From the NCBI GenBank assembly GCA_002719135.1, contig PBGU01000061.1:1-16962 (forward strand): a stretch of 16,962 nucleotides of DNA, read 5' to 3'. A program made the position numbers and the translations under genes. Positions 6,241 through 14,290 of the stretch are shown piece by piece. Under the pieces are notes generated by a model that did not search any database, was not told the DNA's origin, and worked only from the letters and a program-made list of their open reading frames with translations. This DNA comes from Gammaproteobacteria bacterium (GTDB lineage Bacteria; Pseudomonadota; Gammaproteobacteria; Pseudomonadales; Azotimanducaceae). Each line of letters starts with the position of its first letter. Position 1 is the stretch's first letter.

Positions 6241-9077
6241 GAGACGGTCTCTATTGATATGCCATGTCGCTCAAACACTTCAGCAATTCGGCGTTCATCC
6301 TCGTCGTTCAACACTACTTCGATCTCGAGATACCAGACTTCGTTGGGCAACTGATCCATCACCCGGACTTTACCGGCGTCTTTTTCCGTAACGACAACCG
6401 TCGCATGAGCCGGGACCGAGAGATCTCCGACACTAAACGAATGATGATCGGGAAACGCTCGCACTACGGGATCGAGTCCTAACCCGATCAACGAGTACGC
6501 AAATCTAGCCGGATTTCCGACCCCTGCGATCGCGTATAAAGGGCCATGAATCCTTTCTGCAAATTTCTGTGGCGAGACTCGTTCGTGACTTCGCAAATTA
6601 ACGAACGCAGTCGCGACCGCCTTCATCACCGACTCACCTTCAACGAGTCCAGTCGCCCTGCCATTGGCCACAACCCAGTCCACTTCCGTTAGCCTTGATG
6701 CCGGTTCACGCAGCGGTCCTGCCGGTAGAAGGCGGCCATTACCCAGCCCGCGATTTCCGTCGACCACGGCTATTTCGATGTCTCGTTCCAGTGCATAATG
6801 TTGTAGGCCGTCGTCCGATATAACGACGTCAATCTGGTTCACCGACAACAAGTTCTTGACGGCGCGAACGCGGTCCGGATCAACAACTACGGGACAACCG
6901 GTACGCGCGGCCAACATTGGCGCTTCATCCCCCGCATCCTCCGCACTCGAATCGTTATTAACCCGAAGCGGGAATCTAGCCTTACCGCCATAACCACGGC
7001 TGACTATTCCTACACGTTTTCCCCCTGCCATCAGCCACTTCGACAACCAAATGACGAGTGGGGTCTTGCCTGTACCACCGACATTGATATTGCCGACGAC
7101 CACGACAGGTACAGGGGCACGCCACGAAGAAGACCACCCTGTAACGTACCGACTCCGCCGTTTGCGCACGATCCACCCAAATAGTGCCGCGAAGGGTTGA
7201 AGTACCCGAGGCCAAAAGCTGTTGTTGTACCATGCCCGGACCAAGATGCTGCCGCGGGCTTCGTGACTATCCAGGTCGACCTCGATCGACGTGGATCCTT
7301 CAGTGACCTTGTTAGTTACACCATCATCGTCTTCGAACTGCGATCGATACAACACGCTATATGGCCCGTCTTGGCCCACTAGCTCGTCGTGGCTTCCTTG
7401 TTGGACAATCGCACCTCCATCCAGCACATAGATAACGTCGGCTTTTTCGATCGTCGATAAGCGATGTGCAATAACAACGGTGGTTCGATCCCGCATGACC
7501 TCGTTGAGCGCATTCTGAATGAGGCGCTCGGACTCAGTGTCTAAGTCTGAAGTCGCTTCATCGAGAATCAAAAGTGGCGCGTTTTTTAGGAATGCCCGCG
7601 CAATCGCTATTCGCTGACGCTGTCCCCCGGAAAGCAGAACACCGTTATCGCCTAGTTCGGTATCTAACCCATTGGGCAACGACCGGACAAATTCTTCTGC
7701 GTTGGCACGACCAAGCGCCTCGAAAATGTCTTCGTCGGACGCATCGCCAAGTGATCCGTAGGCTACGTTTGCCCGCAACGTATCGTTGAATAGCACGACT
7801 TCCTGGCTAACCAGCGCGATTTGTTGACGAAGATTGCCTAATTTGTACTGGGTGACCGGAACACCATCTAGGGATATCTCTCCGTCGGTTGGCTCGTAAA
7901 ACCGCGCGATTAAGCTCACCAAGGTCGACTTCCCACCGCCAGACCGCCCAACCAAAGCGACTGTTTGGCCAGGTTGAATAGTGATGTCGATATCCGAAAG
8001 CGCATCGTGTTCGCCGGCCGAATAACGAAACGAAACGTTTCGAAATTCGACTTTACCGGTAACACGATCGCCCTCATGAGTTCCCTCATTTCGCTCGGCG
8101 TCTTCATCAATCTGCGAAAAAACGTCGCTCGCCGCTGCAAGACCACGTTGCAATCGTGCATTGACGTCAGACAGTCGCTTGATAGGACTCGCGAGCAAAC
8201 CAGCCAAGCCAATATACGTAATTAGCTCACCTCTCGTCATAGCTCCAACGATGTCCGGCTGGAACACCAATCCAATCAAGCCGCCAATCGAGACGGCCAC
8301 AAACACCTGAATAAGTTGCGCGCTGGACGCCTTGGTCGCGACCATTTTCAAGTTTTGCCGACGGTTGCGATCGCTAGCCGACAAGAATCGACCTCGTTCG
8401 TATTTCTCCCCGCCAAAAGCACGCATGACGCGGTAACCGCTGACTGCCTCAGAGACAACGTGCGTCACATCGCCCATGGAGCTTTGAATACGTTCGCTTA
8501 TACGTCGAAAACGCTTGGATGCGAATCGGACGACTCCGCCGACCAATGGGGTAACTAATAGGAAAATTGCCGTCAGCAGCCGGTTATGCCAAAACATAAA
8601 CGCAAGCAATACAACTAATTTCCCGCCGTCTTGGAAGATGATCTTCAGCGCGTCCGTCGCAGTATCCCGTAGCTGTGCAGTCGTGAACGTCAATCGCGAG
8701 ACGATCTGCCCCTGCGCACTTGCTTCGAAAAATTCGCTAGGCACCACCAGCAGGCGATCGAAAAGTTCACACCGAAGAACATGGACTACGCGAAATGAAA
8801 TGCGCGAGAGGAGGAGTTCCCCAGTGATCGACCCACAAGCACGTACGAGCGCCGCTAACACGATCAGCGAAGGGAAGTACCAAATGCTAAGGTCGGAATC
8901 CGTGTCAAAAGAGTCGACGACCTGCCCTAGTACTTGCGCAAAAAAAGCCTCGGCACCAGCAGCGAGTAAAAAACCAATGACGGCCACGAAAAAGAGAAGC
9001 CACTGCCCCTTTAGATACCGCAGCAGTCGGCGATAAAGAGCCCAGTCGCCCGTGCTCGGAGACCCCGAAGCACTCAT
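6237..9077 (-). CDS. msbA-lpxK: MsbA-LpxK fusion: lipid A flippase ABC exporter joined to tetraacyldisaccharide 4'-kinase
   Basis: One uninterrupted frame encodes two lipid A enzymes. Residues 1-581 (from ATG 9077) are a complete MsbA. A six-helix exporter domain spans about residues 25-305. The NBD has Walker A GRSGGGKST (377-385), signature LSGGQ (482-486), Walker B LLILDE (502-507) and the H-loop His538. MsbA flips lipid A-core across the inner membrane. After a linker of about 30 residues (582-611), residues 612-946 are a complete LpxK, which phosphorylates the 4' position of the disaccharide. It has an N-terminal membrane helix (about 621-637), a P-loop GNINVGGTGKT (662-672) and DDGLQH. 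The junction contains no Met. A TTG at 7244 could start a separate LpxK of 335 aa but lacks a clear ribosome site. A GTG at 9188 would add 37 unlike-family residues, so ATG 9077 is preferred. The gene lies downstream of galU and overlaps kdsB by four bases. Confidence 0.93.
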   Translation of the reverse strand: MSASGSPSTGDWALYRRLLRYLKGQWLLFFVAVIGFLLAAGAEAFFAQVLGQVVDSFDTDSDLSIWYFPSLIVLAALVRACGSITGELLLSRISFRVVHVLRCELFDRLLVVPSEFFEASAQGQIVSRLTFTTAQLRDTATDALKIIFQDGGKLVVLLAFMFWHNRLLTAIFLLVTPLVGGVVRFASKRFRRISERIQSSMGDVTHVVSEAVSGYRVMRAFGGEKYERGRFLSASDRNRRQNLKMVATKASSAQLIQVFVAVSIGGLIGLVFQPDIVGAMTRGELITYIGLAGLLASPIKRLSDVNARLQRGLAAASDVFSQIDEDAERNEGTHEGDRVTGKVEFRNVSFRYSAGEHDALSDIDITIQPGQTVALVGRSGGGKSTLVSLIARFYEPTDGEISLDGVPVTQYKLGNLRQQIALVSQEVVLFNDTLRANVAYGSLGDASDEDIFEALGRANAEEFVRSLPNGLDTELGDNGVLLSGGQRQRIAIARAFLKNAPLLILDEATSDLDTESERLIQNALNEVMRDRTTVVIAHRLSTIEKADVIYVLDGGAIVQQGSHDELVGQDGPYSVLYRSQFEDDDGVTNKVTEGSTSIEVDLDSHEARGSILVRAWYNNSFWPRVLQPFAALFGWIVRKRRSRYVTGWSSSWRAPVPVVVVGNINVGGTGKTPLVIWLSKWLMAGGKRVGIVSRGYGGKARFPLRVNNDSSAEDAGDEAPMLAARTGCPVVVDPDRVRAVKNLLSVNQIDVVISDDGLQHYALERDIEIAVVDGNRGLGNGRLLPAGPLREPASRLTEVDWVVANGRATGLVEGESVMKAVATAFVNLRSHERVSPQKFAERIHGPLYAIAGVGNPARFAYSLIGLGLDPVVRAFPDHHSFSVGDLSVPAHATVVVTEKDAGKVRVMDQLPNEVWYLEIEVVLNDEDERRIAEVFERHGISIETVS

Positions 9078-9223
9078 CTCCGACTTCACCCGGTGCGTCT
9101 CGTCTGTAGGTACTGCCCGACCAAAACCGAGATCCCCAAAATCGCGATCTGTATACAACCGCAAACTACATGCGGAATTATCCAGCACCTCACGCCGTGA
9201 GATCGTTCCTTTTTCAAGTCGTT

Positions 9224-10057
9224 CTATTTCTCCACTTTCGAAAGGAGCTTTTCATAACAAAAATTCGTTGCCTGTACATACCCCGCCAAAGAGCCACAAT
9301 CAAAACGTTTGCCTTTAAATCGGTACGCAAGCACTCCACCCTGTTTCGCTTGTTCGACGAGCGCATCAGTAATCTGGACCTCGCCTCTCTTATCTGGCGG
9401 GGTCTGCCGCAATATTTCAAATATATCCGGCGTGAGGATGTATCGGCCAATGATCGCTAAATTGGAAGGTGCCGTACCTGGCTCAGGTTTTTCAATCATG
9501 TTCGATACACTGTATAAATCTTTTGACACTTCGTCCCCCGCAATCACGCCATATTGATGAGTACTCTCAAAGGGTACTTCTTCAATAGCGACAACACTGG
9601 TCCGGTGCTGTGCAAAAATCTCAAGCATTTGAGCGAGCACGCTGCTTCCCTCGCCGAAACAAAGGTCATCGGCCAACACCACAGCGAAAGGCTCGTCTCC
9701 CATAATTGAACGACCGCAAAGAATTGCGTGCCCCAATCCCTGCATTTGTACCTGACGAGTGTAGGAAAAAGTACATTCATTGATCAGATCACGGATGCCT
9801 AATAGGGCACTTTCCTTTGCGGTCCCTTTCACCTGATCTTCTAATTCATAACTAACGTCAAAGTGATCCTCGATGGCGCGCTTTCCCCGGCCGGTCACAA
9901 ATCCAATGTCACGTAGACCCGCCGCTGAAGCTTCCTCAACTCCATACTGAATAAGCGGTTTATCAAGTATCGGTAACATTTCTTTTGGCATCGATTTGGT
10001 GACCGGTAAAAACCGAGTGCCATATCCGGCCACTGGAAACAGACACTTATTTAACAT
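9224..10057 (-). CDS. galU: UTP-glucose-1-phosphate uridylyltransferase GalU
   Basis: Makes UDP-glucose from UTP and glucose-1-phosphate in the cytoplasm, feeding LPS core, capsule and other glycans. The 277 residues show the nucleotidyltransferase signature PVAGYGTRFLPVTKSMPKEM (8-27), then PILDKPLIQYGVEEA, the metal-binding VLADDL (128-132) and EKPEPGTAPSN. The C-terminal sugar-binding motif is KGKRFDCGS. The start is ATG 10057, with GAGG seven bases upstream; an in-frame start at 10081 would add eight residues without a ribosome site. It is the first gene of the leftward galU - msbA::lpxK - kdsB unit, with a gap of 146 bp to ATG 9077 (35 bp to GTG 9188). From memory, galU is not normally part of this block in Pseudomonas. 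Confidence 0.97.
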   Translation of the reverse strand: MLNKCLFPVAGYGTRFLPVTKSMPKEMLPILDKPLIQYGVEEASAAGLRDIGFVTGRGKRAIEDHFDVSYELEDQVKGTAKESALLGIRDLINECTFSYTRQVQMQGLGHAILCGRSIMGDEPFAVVLADDLCFGEGSSVLAQMLEIFAQHRTSVVAIEEVPFESTHQYGVIAGDEVSKDLYSVSNMIEKPEPGTAPSNLAIIGRYILTPDIFEILRQTPPDKRGEVQITDALVEQAKQGGVLAYRFKGKRFDCGSLAGYVQATNFCYEKLLSKVEK

Positions 10058-10375
10058 GCAGTAACCTCGTGCATCCGCCATTCACGGCGCGAAGTTGATC
10101 GAGCGTCATTCATCATTCGCGTCAAATTATATAGCTACGACGTCAAACCTCGCGTATCCCTATTACATGCATCGGGAGCGACTGTACAGGCTGGTCCATA
10201 CCAATATCTCCTCGCAACGGTACCTCTGATTGACGTTCTCTCAACAAAGTCGACCCCACCAAATCAATATCGTCGACGCCGAATAGACCTTGATGTTCCT
10301 TGTCGACTCACGCATACACTAACCCGCGGGTACCAAACGACTATTTGAAATCCCCGCAGGCATAATGCGAATCTC
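10058..10375. other. Divergent intergenic region between galU and the DUF2062 gene
   Basis: A stretch of 318 bp with no convincing gene on either strand. It must carry the promoter of the galU operon (leftward) and that of the DUF2062 gene (rightward). The galU-proximal part has an AT-rich patch with a perfect TATAAT on the minus strand, flanked by two direct copies of TTTGACG-like sequence 21 bp apart. The other half contains three GTCGAC hexamers (10249, 10272, 10302) that form no larger structure. No RNA gene or terminator is recognisable. Confidence 0.6.
10126..10131 (-). promoter_or_regulatory. Candidate -10 element for the galU operon
   Basis: On the minus strand this reads TATAAT, a perfect sigma70 -10 hexamer within TATATAAT, about 70 bases before the galU ATG. 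The 17-bp-spaced -35 position (GCGAGG) is poor. The nearby TTTGACG is only about nine bases upstream, too close to serve as a -35. Two TTTGAC copies (10142-10147 and 10121-10126) bracket it 21 bp apart and could be activator or repressor half-sites. Weak evidence. Confidence 0.3.
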
Positions 10376-10906
10376 ATGCCGTACCCATTCATCAAACGTT
10401 ATCTGCCAACCCGAGAATTCATGCGTGAGCACACGCTATTTCGGATTTGGGGTCATCGTTTACTCGAACCCGAGCTTTGGCATTTACACCGTCGGTCGGT
10501 CGGTGGCGCCTTTTTTATCGGCCTCTTTTGCGCATTTTTACCGATCCCAACACAAATGCTCGCGGCCGCATCGATGGCGCTGATCGGCCGATGCAACATC
10601 GCGCTTTCGGTCGCCGTCACATGGGTTACCAACCCGTTAACCATGGGACCTATGTTTTTCTTCGCCTATAAGCTGGGCGCCTGGTTACTGGATACTCAAG
10701 TGACCATCACGACCGTGGAGCTGTCTTGGGCGTGGCTTTCCAACCAGATCGGCCAGATCTGGTGGCCCTTACTTGTCGGTTGTTTGATCTGCGGCTGGGT
10801 GTCGGGGTTATCGGGAATGTTGGTTTCCCGAATACTCTGGAGGCTGCACGTCGTTCGACGCTGGAAACACCGCCTAGCAAGGCGCCAAAGTAAGATCGCT
10901 TTTTGA
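10376..10906 (+). CDS. DUF2062 domain membrane protein
   Basis: A 176-residue inner-membrane protein of unknown function. The family signature is clear: the basic LWHLHRRSVGGAF (34-46), GLFCAFLPIPTQM (49-61) and VTWVTNPLTMGPMFFFAYKLG (81-101). Predicted membrane segments lie at about 42-70, 75-105 and 127-152, and the C-terminus is basic (RRWKHRLARR). The start at ATG 10376 is chosen because MPYPFIKRYLPTRE matches the usual family N-terminus; the ribosome site is weak. From memory, the P. aeruginosa homologue also sits between comEC and lolC, so this position is conserved although comEC is missing here. Its stop is 5 bp from that of lolE on the other strand. Confidence 0.88.
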   Translation: MPYPFIKRYLPTREFMREHTLFRIWGHRLLEPELWHLHRRSVGGAFFIGLFCAFLPIPTQMLAAASMALIGRCNIALSVAVTWVTNPLTMGPMFFFAYKLGAWLLDTQVTITTVELSWAWLSNQIGQIWWPLLVGCLICGWVSGLSGMLVSRILWRLHVVRRWKHRLARRQSKIAF

Positions 10907-10911
10907 TACTC

Positions 10912-12117
10912 CTAGCGCGAATGCAACTCCGGTGCCGGATTCGCTCTGGCCGCTAATAGAGTAGGACGAACTATCGCAGCCGTACACAAACCGAACGAAA
11001 GCAGCGCTATAGCAACAAGGTCTTTGCCTTTTGTTTCGGAGGGAACGGACGAAAAGTAGGTTCCCTCGATCATGTTCGAGCCCGTTGCCGATTCCAGTAC
11101 TTTCACGACGACGTCAGCGTGTGACGCAATGGTTACGCCAAGAATGAGTCCAAGTGCGATTCCAACCAACGAAATGACCAGTCCCTGAACCAAAAATATC
11201 GAGACAATTACTGCCCGGCGCGCTCCCATGGTGCTCAGAATAGCAATATCTCCTCGCTTATCGTTCACCAACAAAGCCTGCCCAGACACCATATTGAACG
11301 CGGCTAGTCCGACAACCAGTGCTAATAACGCAAACATGATCCCTTTTTCGATCTCGATCGCGCGAAACAATTCACCGAACTGTTCAGCCCAGGTGCTTAG
11401 AGGAGCGTCGACGGGTGACGACCAGGAACCTATCGAGAGAGGGTCGGCCAAGGTCACCCGCCAACCCAATGTCCCAGCATTGGTAATTCCCAATTCTTCG
11501 ATTCGGGCAATATCAATAATTGCTAACTGATAGTCTGGATCCGCCCCGACCGCGAACGTTGCAACGAGCTGAAACCGTTGTACTACTGGAACGATTCCCG
11601 ATCCCGTTGATGTCGGAAAAACCAGGATGGTCGGATCGCCCAGCGCTAGTCCCATCAAACGCACAAGCGGTTCTCCCAGTGCAATACCAGCACCCTGTAT
11701 CATCGGGAGCGAACCTGACACCATCGAATCTGCAATGAAACTGCCTCCATCCTTCGCATCAATTCCGTAGACCTTCACCGCCTGAGTTGCTCCGGGCAGG
11801 GATAGCATGGCTTCGCCCTGATACAGACGTTCAACGCCGATGACCCCCGGCGTTGCCAATACGGCTTCGCTATCCTCTTCAGTTAAGACACTCTTTTCGA
11901 TAAAGACGTGCGGTACAACACCTAGAAGCCGTCCCTTAACTTCTTGGTCGAATCCATTCATAACACTCGTCACCACTGTGAGGATCGTTACTCCGAGTAC
12001 GAGCCCCACCAACGAGACCCAATTAATTAACGCCGCATAGACGTTGTCGCGTCGGAAGAGATATCGAAGCGCAATCCACACGGAAGGTAATCGCTTAATT
12101 AGTAATCGGTTAGGCAT
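10912..12117 (-). CDS. lolE: LolC/LolE-family lipoprotein-releasing ABC transporter permease (second permease)
   Basis: Inner-membrane subunit of LolCDE, which extracts outer-membrane lipoproteins and passes them to periplasmic LolA. It has 401 residues. The N-terminal helix region WVSLVGLVLGVTILTVVTSV is followed by the family motif MNGFDQEV and a large periplasmic domain. Three C-terminal helices follow (from FALLALVVGLAAFNMVSG onward). The cytoplasmic loop KRGDIAILSTMGA is conserved. Odd point: the C-terminal YPAxRAxxxxPAEALR motif is degenerate, reading RPTLLAARANPAPELHSR. The name lolE rests on gene order (third in the operon). The MNGFDQEV region is actually closer to E. coli LolC, so the C/E assignment is uncertain. 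The ATG overlaps the lolD stop by eight bases (ATGCCTAA). Confidence 0.92.
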   Translation of the reverse strand: MPNRLLIKRLPSVWIALRYLFRRDNVYAALINWVSLVGLVLGVTILTVVTSVMNGFDQEVKGRLLGVVPHVFIEKSVLTEEDSEAVLATPGVIGVERLYQGEAMLSLPGATQAVKVYGIDAKDGGSFIADSMVSGSLPMIQGAGIALGEPLVRLMGLALGDPTILVFPTSTGSGIVPVVQRFQLVATFAVGADPDYQLAIIDIARIEELGITNAGTLGWRVTLADPLSIGSWSSPVDAPLSTWAEQFGELFRAIEIEKGIMFALLALVVGLAAFNMVSGQALLVNDKRGDIAILSTMGARRAVIVSIFLVQGLVISLVGIALGLILGVTIASHADVVVKVLESATGSNMIEGTYFSSVPSETKGKDLVAIALLSFGLCTAAIVRPTLLAARANPAPELHSR

Positions 12118-12784
12118 TGAGCTTGCCGTCTTCCAAAACGAACGAGCGGTTCATTTTGTCCGCGATCGACGCATCATGTGTCACGACGATAAACGCTGTA
12201 CCCGTCGCGGTACTCATTTCCGCTATCAGCTTCATCACTCGGGAAGCATTTTCGCGATCAAGATTACCGGTGGGCTCATCGGCCAACAGGATGTCGGGCT
12301 CAGTTGCCATCGCTCTCGCTACCGCGACACGTTGCCGTTCGCCACCCGAGAGTTGATGTGGTCGATGCCCGATACGCTCCGTCAGATCAACCGAGTCCAA
12401 TAGGTTCTTCGCACGTTCCTCCGATTCGAGCGACGTACGACCCGAAACGATCAGGGGCATCGCCACGTTTTCGAGTGCGGAAAACTCGGGCAGTAGGTGA
12501 TGAAATTGATATACGAAACCCATGTATTGATTGCGGATGGCGGCTCGACCATCACTTGAAGCAGAAGTCATGTTTTGACCGGCAACCCTTACCTCGCCGA
12601 CGTCCGGATCGGCTAAGCCGGCAAGTATGTGCAGCAACGTGCTCTTGCCAGTTCCAGAGCGACCTACCACCGCGACCCTCTCACCCCTCCTAATATCTAA
12701 GTCAATGCCATCGAGAACCCGAAGTTCTCGCTCACCATCTACGAACCGTTTACGAAGATTTCGAGCTGACAAGACATTACTCAT
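12110..12784 (-). CDS. lolD: Lipoprotein-releasing ABC transporter ATP-binding protein LolD
   Basis: The ATPase of LolCDE, on the cytoplasmic face of the inner membrane. It has 224 residues from ATG 12784 (E. coli 233). Walker A is GRSGTGKST, followed by the Q-loop region YMGFVYQFHHLLPEFSALEN. The signature is LSGGERQR, Walker B LLADEPTGNLD and the H-loop VVTHD. FQ/YQFHHLLPEF is typical of the MacB/LolD subfamily. The start is set by GGAAG seven bases upstream and by family length. A longer frame reaching 12877 would only add residues lying over lolC. The start overlaps the lolC stop by eight bases (ATGAGTAA), the same arrangement as the lolD-lolE junction. Confidence 0.97.
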   Translation of the reverse strand: MSNVLSARNLRKRFVDGERELRVLDGIDLDIRRGERVAVVGRSGTGKSTLLHILAGLADPDVGEVRVAGQNMTSASSDGRAAIRNQYMGFVYQFHHLLPEFSALENVAMPLIVSGRTSLESEERAKNLLDSVDLTERIGHRPHQLSGGERQRVAVARAMATEPDILLADEPTGNLDRENASRVMKLIAEMSTATGTAFIVVTHDASIADKMNRSFVLEDGKLNA

Positions 12785-14006
12785 GTTGAAGTGCTTCCGC
12801 GGGACTCGACGAGCTCGCCCGCCACGCTGGATACAGAGTTGCCAACAGCGTGAGTAATCCCGCAATACCCGCGACATGCCATACGTCCGTCAACGCCATT
12901 GCGAACGGCAGCGTGTCAACCACGTATTCACTCATGAGTTTGACACCAAGGAGTGACTCAAGTGTCGGGAATCCGGCCTCGGCCAAAACGCCGAGAAAAT
13001 AGCCTATACCAATTCCAGCAGCGACCCCAACCGCCGAAATTGCCAGGCCTAAGATCACAAATGTTCCGATAAGCAAGGACCGGTTGCTTCCCATCGTCCG
13101 CAAGATGGCGATGTCGCTACGGCGCTCACTCACAATCATTACCAGCGTTGAAACAAGATTGATGGACGCGACGGCAACCAACAAGGATAGAAGAAGAAAC
13201 ATCATCCCTTTTTGAGCCCTAATCGCTCCGTAGAGCGGTCCGTACGTTTGGAACCAAGTGGATACAGCAAATTCGTCGCTCAGCGAAGCGAGTATTTCAA
13301 GCCCAACCTGGCGGGCTCGTAACGGATCATCAAGCCACACTTCGATCGAATGAACGCCTGGGCCTACTCGATACAACTTCGCGGCATCAAGTCGGTGAAG
13401 GAAGACGTAGCGCTGATCAAGCTGGGACCCGGTATCCAATATCCCTTGAACGCGAAACGATTTTTGCCGCGGGAACGCCCCAAGTGGGGTCACGGTGACA
13501 TCGGGAACCACGACGGTTGCGGAACTACCGAGCTTCAAGCCCAAGTCTTTGGCAAGATTGTCCCCGACAATCATTCCATATTGGCCTGGGGTCAGAGCGA
13601 TCAAGTCGGTGCCTCGTACGTATTGGTTTATCCGTGAGGCCCGACGATACTGATCGGGCTCGATTCCAGTAATCGTTATACCCCGAACTTTTTGACCCAA
13701 AGAAAGGAGGGCTTGTCCGTCGATCACGGCCGCGGAACCTGCCACATGGGGGATACCTCCTATCAGCTGGAGTAGTTCCGACGAAGTTGCGATCGATTCG
13801 CGCGCTCGGACCGACACGTGCGGGATGACACGTAAGATCCGATTCGTCAGTTCCCTTTCGAACCCAGCGACCACTCCCTGCACGAAAAGAAGGACCGAAA
13901 CGGATAACGCAAGACCCGCCAATGCAACGAAAGTTACGAGAGAGAGATTGCCACGCGAGGATCCCGCATATCGCATGCCGATATTCACGGACAAAGGACG
14001 AAACAT
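12777..14006 (-). CDS. lolC: LolC/LolE-family lipoprotein-releasing ABC transporter permease (first permease)
   Basis: The first gene of the lol operon and partner permease of LolCDE. It has 409 residues. The start ATG 14006 (MFRPLSVNIGMRY) matches the family N-terminus; a GTG at 14072 would add 22 unlikely residues. One N-terminal helix (about 21-48) leads into GFERELTNRIL and the periplasmic domain. Three C-terminal helices follow, with KGMMFLLLSLLVAVASINLV and RRSDIAILRTMG. The ending LYPAWRASSSSPAEALQHE is canonical. The gene order supports lolC, but NRIL-VIPH and SQLD resemble E. coli LolE. The promoter presumably lies in the AT-rich region 14080-14160. Confidence 0.93.
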   Translation of the reverse strand: MFRPLSVNIGMRYAGSSRGNLSLVTFVALAGLALSVSVLLFVQGVVAGFERELTNRILRVIPHVSVRARESIATSSELLQLIGGIPHVAGSAAVIDGQALLSLGQKVRGITITGIEPDQYRRASRINQYVRGTDLIALTPGQYGMIVGDNLAKDLGLKLGSSATVVVPDVTVTPLGAFPRQKSFRVQGILDTGSQLDQRYVFLHRLDAAKLYRVGPGVHSIEVWLDDPLRARQVGLEILASLSDEFAVSTWFQTYGPLYGAIRAQKGMMFLLLSLLVAVASINLVSTLVMIVSERRSDIAILRTMGSNRSLLIGTFVILGLAISAVGVAAGIGIGYFLGVLAEAGFPTLESLLGVKLMSEYVVDTLPFAMALTDVWHVAGIAGLLTLLATLYPAWRASSSSPAEALQHE

Positions 14007-14290
14007 CGAAAAGTTCTTGGTGAAAGTCAGAGATTTGGTCCCCAAAAAGCCGAAAAAATCGGCCAACCACACCGCGTGTAACGCGCCAAACTATCCTCTC
14101 GAATACTTTTTATAACGATATATATCAATAAGTTAGATAAATTTATCTTAAACAGACCATCGTTCATAATATTCTCAAGGCTGTTCTACAAAACTCCAAT
14201 CTAGATTCAAGATTTCCGACCGCATTGCTTGGGCATCACCTTCAGCCATACGCGTTAAACTAGCATGCTGAGTCATCTGGTAGTTCGTCG
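14007..14290. other. AT-rich divergent intergenic region between lolC and the symporter gene
   Basis: A stretch of 284 bp with no convincing gene. Bases 14100-14165 are much more AT-rich than their surroundings and contain two palindromes (14117-14126 and 14135-14148). They also hold minus-strand TTGATA and TTATAA hexamers that could belong to the lol promoter, although no pair has good 17-bp spacing. The part next to the symporter gene shows only a weak TAAACT -10-like hexamer at 14256-14261. Confidence 0.5.
14135..14148. repeat. 14-bp perfect palindrome, possible operator
   Basis: AGATAAATTTATCT is its own reverse complement. It lies between the divergent lolC and symporter starts, next to a second shorter palindrome GATATATATC (14117-14126). 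Its size and AT-rich core fit a dimeric repressor site, but no regulator gene is visible in the window. In AT-rich DNA short palindromes can arise by chance; 14 bp perfect is uncommon. Confidence 0.4.

Noticed and set aside
8515..9036. 173-aa plus-strand frame opposite the MsbA membrane domain.
   Set aside because: It is antisense to a certain gene, its composition is shadow-like and it has no recognisable domain.
9189..9201. Small palindrome CTCAC-GCC-GTGAG between galU and msbA, considered as a terminator or operator.
   Set aside because: Only a 5-bp stem, with no T-tract. Downstream genes look co-transcribed.
10201..10310. Three GTCGAC hexamers (10249, 10272, 10302), considered as a repeat array or CRISPR-like structure.
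   Set aside because: The spacing is irregular, there is no conserved flank and the copies are too short. No CRISPR repeats or cas genes are present in the window.
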